Below are positions 9,001 to 13,234 of a stretch of DNA of 13,234 nt, piece by piece. How positions within the stretch are numbered: position 1 is the stretch's first letter; each line of letters opens with the position of its first letter. This stretch comes from Irineochytrium annulatum (Eukaryota > Chytridiomycota > Chytridiomycetes > Chytridiales > Chytridiaceae). Position numbers and translations under genes: made by a program. The notes beneath the pieces are model-generated. The model had not been told where the DNA came from. It saw nothing but the letters and a program-made list of their open reading frames with translations, and ran no database searches. Where the stretch lies: positions 1 to 13,234 of the forward strand of contig JADGJL010000691.1 of assembly GCA_027600665.1 (NCBI GenBank), read 5' to 3'.

Positions 9001-12000
9001 TGCAACCGATTATGCCGCCAATGTCAACACAGACAGGGAAGGAACCGCCCATGCGAACTACAAGCCTCAGGACGAGCGAGCTTAGCCTTACATCGCCCGT
9101 TAGCGTCGCCGGATCCGGCCCGCCAGGAAGCCTACCACCAATCAGCCCTATTCTTGGCGTCAGCCCTAATCTTGGCGGGACAATTGAGAGGCGCAAGTCT
9201 ATGAACCACCCGCTCCCACCTATTCCGGCCGATGGGAGTGAAGACTCGGGGAGAGACTCGGTAACGGATCTCACAAGCGAAATCGAATTGCCTCAAAGAA
9301 GCGTGGAGTTCTTCACGGCGATAGCAGCAGCGGCAGCAGAGTCAGGCGCTGGTGGAGAGGAAACGGTCCGAGCCCGCACCTCCGTTCCAACATCAAGCCT
9401 GGCCGACTCGGAGGCGATCTCGACCTTCTTCGGCGGCGAGCGGCCTGACATCACCCCGAACAACCCCGGGCACATGAGCACAAGCAGCATTGTAACGCTC
9501 ACGTACTCTTCCTGCGACCTCCCCGAGGTCGCCACACCGACAACGACACCGAGCGCCGTCGTCGTCGTCGAAGCCGTCGCGGAGGAATTGCTTTCGCCAT
9601 GTCCCACGGAGTCGGAGCTAAACTCGGCGTCGACGCTAGCGGTGGGGCCGCACGGTCTACTGTCGAGCCCGGACGGGTCAGAGAACAGTGTGGAGACCGT
9701 GAGGAGGAAGAAGGCGGAGCTAGGTGAGCGCCTTGAAAAGACGGCGGCTATGGCGGGAGAAATCGCGTCGCCCGAGCCCAAACCGATCTCCCCCGTGCTC
9801 CTTAGTCTAGACGAGTCCGGTTTCGGGGGCCTCGGGTTCAATCCCGACGAGGTCGTTATCTCGGACGCGTCCACCTTGGCGGCCGACGAGAAGCTCGACG
9901 ATGTGCCGAAGGTGACGGCCGAGGATGTAAGGCGGATGGCGGACCCTTTTCAAAGGTGTGGTCTGAAGGCGGAGTGGAGGGAGTCAGCCGGTCGGTGGGT
10001 GATGTCGACGGCGGGGAAAGAGGAGACAGCGGTAGGAAAGGTTGGCGTGGGGAAGAAGACTAAGCGAGCGAGAAGTCTACCGGGTCGCGGGCCGAGGGAG
10101 CAGATGCCGGAGGAAGACAAAACGTTTGTCGGGCAAATGACTTTAGGGAGAAGCAAGTACAGACGGCGGAAGGGCTACACAGGGAAGTCTCCTATCGACG
10201 TACTTGTCGCGAGACTGGCGTTGGAGAAGAAACGCGCCCAGGAGGCGGCTGAGGCTGCCGCGGCGGCGGAGGCGAGGGCGGCTAAGGCGGCGGCTGCTGT
10301 TGCTGTGGCCGCGGAGGTTGGCTCCGCTGATACCTCGGCTGGTGCCCCGGCCGTCAACGGTGCACCGAAGGAAGCCAAAGAAGACAATACCCTTAAGCGC
10401 CAATCAATAGTTACCAAAGTAACGGCCGATGAAGACGCAAGAGCGGTATCGCGTGTGACGGACAATGAGCCTGCGCTTGCTGTAGTCAGCGAGGTTAACA
10501 ACGTTACTGCCGACGACCATTTGGCCGATATGACAGTTAGCACGGCGAAAACCGAGGCCGCACCCGAGATGCTGAGACGCTTTGCAAGTGAGAGCGTGCA
10601 TCTGTTGCCTGTCCCCCTCCCAGCGCCCGACTTCAAAAGCCCTGCTCGCGACCACGATTGGAGCTTCACTGGTTCGGGGATAACGGAGGATCAAGAGTTG
10701 TTCTTCTCGGACGAGGACGAAGACGGTGAAGATGATTTTGAAGACAACTCAATGTATGATGACGATGAGGACGACGATGCTTCTGGTGACGACGAGTGCT
10801 CAGCCGTCGAGTCACGGCAGGGCCGATCACCGGGACCGAGGCCGAGGATTAAGAGGCGGCCTTCGGCAAGTGAACTCGTCGGCGCAGTCAGCGGCGCCGT
10901 GAAGAACCTGTTTAAGGGCCAACCCACGAGATTTAAGTCAGCGGCAACCGACGATTCCGATACCGAATCTCGAGCCCGATGGAACAATTATGCCCGGGGC
11001 GGCGAAGAGCCAACACCAAGGGATGGGAACACCGCCGAGGATGTTAACGGCGTTGCTACCGGGGGTCTAGTCACAGCTGTAACACCCGAGGAGGGCAAGC
11101 GACCCAGAAAGAAGGCCAGCATGTCGGACTTTAAAGAGTTCTTTAAACCAAAGCGCAGCAGGCATGGCAGCCGTGTCGCTAGCGTGGATCCGTCATCCTT
11201 CACACCGGGCTCCGTTATCGGTATGGGGTCTGAAGCATCTCCGCAACCGGTCGAAGTTCAACGACGACATCAACATCGCTCCAATCACACGACATCAGAC
11301 TATGGCTTCACCAGCGGCAGCGAGGCTGGCGTTCAGTCGCGGGGCTTCTCGAGGTCGTCATCTGTGGCGGCTAACAGCATCTGCGGGAGCGATGACAACG
11401 GCGTCAGCAGCAGCCTTACCAGTCCACGAAGCGCCGGCCCGGCGAGCGGCTCCATGATGACAGGGGCGGTTGGGTCCGCTGGTGTGATCGGGAAGCTAAG
11501 GTTTTCGAACGAGCGCGAGATGGTGTACGGTCTTGGAGCGTGCTTGAGTGATCGGACATCGGTACCATTGGCAAAGAACGAGGTTGCGCCGCGGTCGCCA
11601 TCAGAGCCGCCAGGTGACGAGCATGCGCCCGCGAAAGGATCCATGGGTCCTCAAGCTGAGGTGTCGGTCACGCGGGCGCCGTTTAAGGCGTACCCGCTGG
11701 CACCATCGCCCGAGGCTCCGAGGCCACAGCTGCGGAAGGTTGCGTCTGGGTCGTTAGCAATGGGGACGACGGGCTCGCTCGGGAGGACAAGGAGGTCGTC
11801 GATGGGCGGTGGGGGCCGCAGCCGCCACCATCAAACTCAAAGCTACATGCATCCGGATCCTGCCACAGAGTCGGGTGGCGGGGTTGCGCAAAAAGTGGCC
11901 ATGACGGCGGGTGAGAGGATGATATATGAGGCGATGATGATGAGGTTCAATGGGATGTCGACGGAGATATCGGATTTGAAGAACAAGATTAGGGAGCTTG

Positions 12001-12029
12001 AGGAACGGGTTGGGCCGCAGCGGGAGTAA
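6087..12029 (+). CDS. Rho guanine-nucleotide exchange factor, SH3-DH-PH with long tail
   Basis: Eight exons are predicted: 6087-6281, 6421-6591, 6638-7126, 7205-7465, 7524-7697, 7751-7858, 7916-8399 and 8449-12029. Together they give 1820 residues with the frame kept at every junction. All introns are phase 0 except the last (phase 1, 49 nt). The protein should activate a Rho/Rac/Cdc42-type GTPase by GDP release, at the membrane or cortex. An SH3 domain lies at about 200-255 (VYPYAADKNDELSF, GGWWEG, GWFPANHV). A DH domain lies at about 348-536, with its CR3 helix at 479-499 (LLSFLYKPLQKKHRH...ILKEL). A PH domain lies at about 558-669 and spans exons 7 and 8. This proves that the large last exon belongs to the same gene. 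The tail of about 1150 residues is Ser/Pro/Ala-rich, with an Ala-rich helix, an acidic block, many RxxS motifs and a terminal coiled coil. The order recalls animal PIX/Cool proteins, but orthology is not claimed. ATGs at 6087 and 6090 are both possible starts. The exon 6 donor (7859) is ambiguous: 7871 or 7874 also keep frame. Confidence 0.88.
6869..7036 (+). other. SH3 domain of the Rho GEF
   Basis: About 56 residues (200-255). VYPYAA corresponds to the ALYDY strand, DELSF to the acidic RT loop, WW (235-236) to the ligand-gripping tryptophan and GWFPANHV to the distal proline strand. It is expected to bind PxxP peptides. The protein's own tail contains candidates such as HPLPPIP (881-887), so intramolecular binding is possible. 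Confidence 0.88.
7132..7153 (+). repeat. 22-nt poly(T) tract in Rho GEF intron 3
   Basis: An uninterrupted T22 lies six bases downstream of the splice donor (GCG|GTGGGT, intron 7127-7204). It is far from the acceptor, so it is not an ordinary polypyrimidine tract. It is likely length-variable and prone to sequencing error, but an error here would not change the coding frame. Confidence 0.8.
7391..8125 (+). other. DH (Dbl homology / RhoGEF) domain, interrupted by introns
   Basis: The catalytic exchange domain spans exons 4-7. CR1 begins with RRLGIMKMLIEHESSYVNML. The middle includes FSNIDEIIDLH, the usual 'NI.ei..lh' pattern. CR3 is PPILYLLSFLYKPLQKKHRH...LKEL. In CR3 the usual Q-R and R-Y pairs are replaced by Q-K and R-H. 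The fold is clear; normal activity is inferred, not shown. Confidence 0.85.
8189..8573 (+). other. PH domain following DH
   Basis: It starts near GDLLLEGNMKLHEL and continues with RERQFYLLEKILVII, where a strand pattern typical of DH-linked PH domains is visible. It ends with the helix LSRWMSLLERQL carrying the near-invariant Trp. The 49-nt intron 8400-8448 lies inside it and splits a Glu codon. Expected roles are phosphoinositide or GTPase contact and membrane placement. Confidence 0.82.
10212..10325 (+). other. Ala-rich helical segment of Rho GEF tail
   Basis: Residues about 1216-1253 start ARLALEKKRAQEAAEAA and continue with long Ala runs. Charged residues (Glu, Lys, Arg) make a single alpha-helix or short coiled coil likely at the start. 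The DNA is GCG/GCT-rich triplet repeat and may vary in length between strains. Confidence 0.65.
10707..10799 (+). other. Acidic block of Rho GEF tail
   Basis: Residues about 1381-1411 are dominated by Asp and Glu (FSDEDEDGEDDFEDN and DDDEDDDASGDDE). A basic stretch, RPRIKRRPSAS, follows about 14 residues later. Such charge-segregated pairs can mediate autoinhibitory or cortical contacts; no specific partner is visible. Confidence 0.7.
11907..12011 (+). other. C-terminal coiled coil of Rho GEF
   Basis: Residues about 1781-1815 (AGERMIYEAMMMRF, then MSTEISDLKNKIRELEERVG) show heptad-like spacing of Met/Ile/Leu. It lies at the extreme C-terminus, the position used for oligomerisation in PIX-type exchange factors. 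Confidence 0.65.
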
Positions 12030-12850
12030 TAGTACACTTAGTAGACATATTATATTCTTGTTTTGTTTATCTTTTAACGACTAGACGGTTTTATTGGTAT
12101 CCACTTATTGTTCTCTCTCGCGCATGTATTTAACCCCGCTTTTTGTCATTACCCGTCTTTCGCTTTGCCGTTTATATTCTTATGTTCGTGCTGCTTCTTC
12201 GTTGATCTTTTGGATCGCAGACTGTCCATTTTTCCGCCCGAATTCAGTCATTGTTTTGTTGCAAATTAGTTTATATTATCATTCCCGTTATGTATCATTC
12301 CCATGTTCGCATGATATAACTTCAAATGGACGCGCCCGTCGAAAGTTATCAAGAAGGAAATCTTTTTAGCCTTCCCTGTCATAGGTAAACATTTTTAAAC
12401 GTTCGACTGCAGGTGTTTTCTCGGTAGTTCAATATACTGATGCGAAGTCTGCTGTATGTTTTTCTGGCTTCGTAATCATCCTTTGATTTGGGGCACATTG
12501 TAAAAGCAGGCCTTCTTGATACCTCAATTCCCATTGAAGAAGTTTATTATGGTCACGTCCCATTCTCACCTCCATCCTGGATCGCTGCACACCGATGGCA
12601 AGTCGATGACAGAGCCGACTCTCTCAGGAGGCTCTTATCATATGGATGCCGACCGACAAGTTGCCAATCGAGAAGTTTCAACTAAGGACAACAAGTGGGG
12701 CTGTGGGCTAGCCCAAACACTTGATCGGCGCAGTACCAAGAGGATGTTGTATAAACAAATCGTTTTACTTCCTAATGTTGCTTGAAGAAAGGATTGCACG
12801 GGAAAGCCCAACACACTCATAGCGTTAAACGAAGCACCAGCTTTTTGTTT
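12030..12850. other. Convergent intergenic spacer
   Basis: This is the 821 bp between the Rho GEF stop codon and the stop codon of the aldo/keto reductase on the other strand, so it should hold both 3'UTRs and terminators. Positions 12040-12300 are T-rich, as in a fungal 3' end. Open frames at 12094-12369 and 12516-12785 begin at TTG in a eukaryotic context and encode nothing I recognise. No tRNA or other RNA gene is seen. Confidence 0.6.
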
Positions 12851-13103
12851 CTAAATGTTCACCATCTTCATAAATGCGGCGGGGTACCGCTCCCCGGCGG
12901 GCGGGAAAGACTTGAGGATGTCGCGTACGGCCTTGTCGTCCTCGGGCGTGATCTTGACATCTTTCGCTGCCCAGTTTTCCTCGATGCGCTGATATACTAT
13001 AGTTAGTACAAACATGGTCAAATGGACACAACATAATAGTAAACGCACCGAGACTTTCGTTGTTCCCGGGATGGAGATTATCATGTCTCCCTGAGAGGCC
13101 ACC
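12851..13103 (-). CDS. Aldo/keto reductase, C-terminal exons (partial)
   Basis: On the minus strand, exons 13103-13049 and 12988-12851 are joined across a 60-nt phase-0 intron (donor TCG|GTGCGT, branch GTACTAAC, acceptor ATATCAG). A further acceptor, CCTAG, ends an upstream intron at 13104 that runs out of the window. The visible 63 complete codons read VASQGDMIISIPGTTKVS, then RIEENWAAKDVKITPEDDKAV to AGERYPAAFMKMVNI and stop. IPGTT and the R-x-x-EN pattern are the NADP(H) 2'-phosphate and adenine-binding elements of AKR barrels. The AGERYP ending resembles the fungal/bacterial YakC-like (AKR13-type) group. Such enzymes reduce aldehydes and ketones in the cytosol; the substrate is unknown. 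The split codon before VASQG is probably Trp. The end shows no PTS1 signal. The N-terminal two-thirds and the catalytic Asp-Tyr-Lys-His residues are not in the window. Confidence 0.88.
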
Positions 13104-13142
13104 CTAGGAAGCAAGTTCGTAAGCAAACAACGCAAAGGCTGG

Positions 13143-13165
13143 AAAAAAAAAAAAAAAAAAAAAAA
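13143..13165 (+). repeat. 23-nt poly(A) tract in AKR intron
   Basis: A23 on the plus strand is poly(T) in the sense direction of the aldo/keto reductase gene. It lies inside the intron that precedes the exon at 13103, about 38 nt upstream of its acceptor. It could be an extended polypyrimidine tract or simple-sequence expansion. Confidence 0.75.
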
Positions 13166-13234
13166 CCAAACAACCCCCACAAACAAAAAAAAAAAAGCCC
13201 CCCCGACCCCCCAAACAAAAACACAACATAAACG
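13166..13234. repeat. A/C low-complexity window end
   Basis: The last 69 bases are almost only A and C, with an A12 run (13185-13196) and C7/C6 runs. This would be intronic for the aldo/keto reductase. Such composition next to poly(A) is typical of a contig end or poorly resolved simple repeat, so the sequence here should be treated as unreliable. Confidence 0.6.

Noticed and set aside
8807..10669. Long open frames on the minus strand (up to 193 codons) under the Rho GEF last exon
   Set aside because: They mirror a confirmed coding exon with high GC at third positions, and their proteins are Ser/Arg-rich without domains, so they are shadow frames.
12488..12785. Overlapping small open frames in the convergent spacer
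   Set aside because: The longest begins at TTG. From its first ATG, at 12549, only about 79 residues remain, without recognisable features.
1..13234. CRISPR array, prophage, transposon or bacterial defence system
   Set aside because: No regularly spaced direct repeats, no terminal inverted repeats with a transposase, and no prokaryotic gene organisation. All genes are intron-bearing eukaryotic types.

Overview
The window is nuclear DNA of a GC-rich fungus-like eukaryote. The evidence is a set of short introns (46-139 nt, GT...AG, several with clear RCTAAC/TTAAC-type branch points), long gene-free spacers, and a gene set typical of fungi: a peroxin, a GPI-anchored secretory glycoside hydrolase, a Rho GEF with a very long low-complexity tail, and an aldo/keto reductase. 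There is no operon logic, Shine-Dalgarno pattern, CRISPR array, IS element, or tRNA/rRNA that I can recognise. I cannot assign phylum or species. An early-diverging (chytrid-like) fungus fits the protein styles, but that is a guess.

Layout, left to right. (1) 85-1818 (+): PEX14, the peroxisomal import docking protein, three exons. It is complete, with an unusually long disordered region before the conserved N domain. (2) 1819-2920: a 1.1 kb spacer without a convincing gene; its right half carries a cluster of palindromes upstream of the next gene. (3) 2921-3969 (+): a predicted C2H2 zinc-finger protein with one finger near its C-terminus. Its only intron separates the cysteine pair from the histidine pair. 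(4) 4289-5705 (+): a secreted, probably GPI-anchored GH26 beta-mannanase-like enzyme, three exons, with both catalytic glutamates visible. (5) 6087-12029 (+): a predicted 1820-residue Rho guanine-nucleotide exchange factor in eight exons, ordered SH3 - DH - PH - long Ser/Pro/Ala-rich tail with an acidic block - C-terminal coiled coil. (6) 12030-12850: a convergent spacer. (7) 12851-13103 (-): the last two exons of an aldo/keto reductase whose remainder lies beyond the right edge. The edge itself is poly(A) followed by A/C-only low-complexity sequence.

The genes look like independent transcription units. PEX14 serves peroxisomal matrix import, the GH26 enzyme acts outside the cell or at the wall, and the Rho GEF serves cytoskeleton and polarity control. 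Nothing in the sequence ties them into one pathway. I found no convincing undescribed multi-gene system. The observations most worth following are the architecture of the Rho GEF (PIX-like order with a giant tail and an altered DH signature), the split single zinc finger, and the displaced PEX14 N domain.
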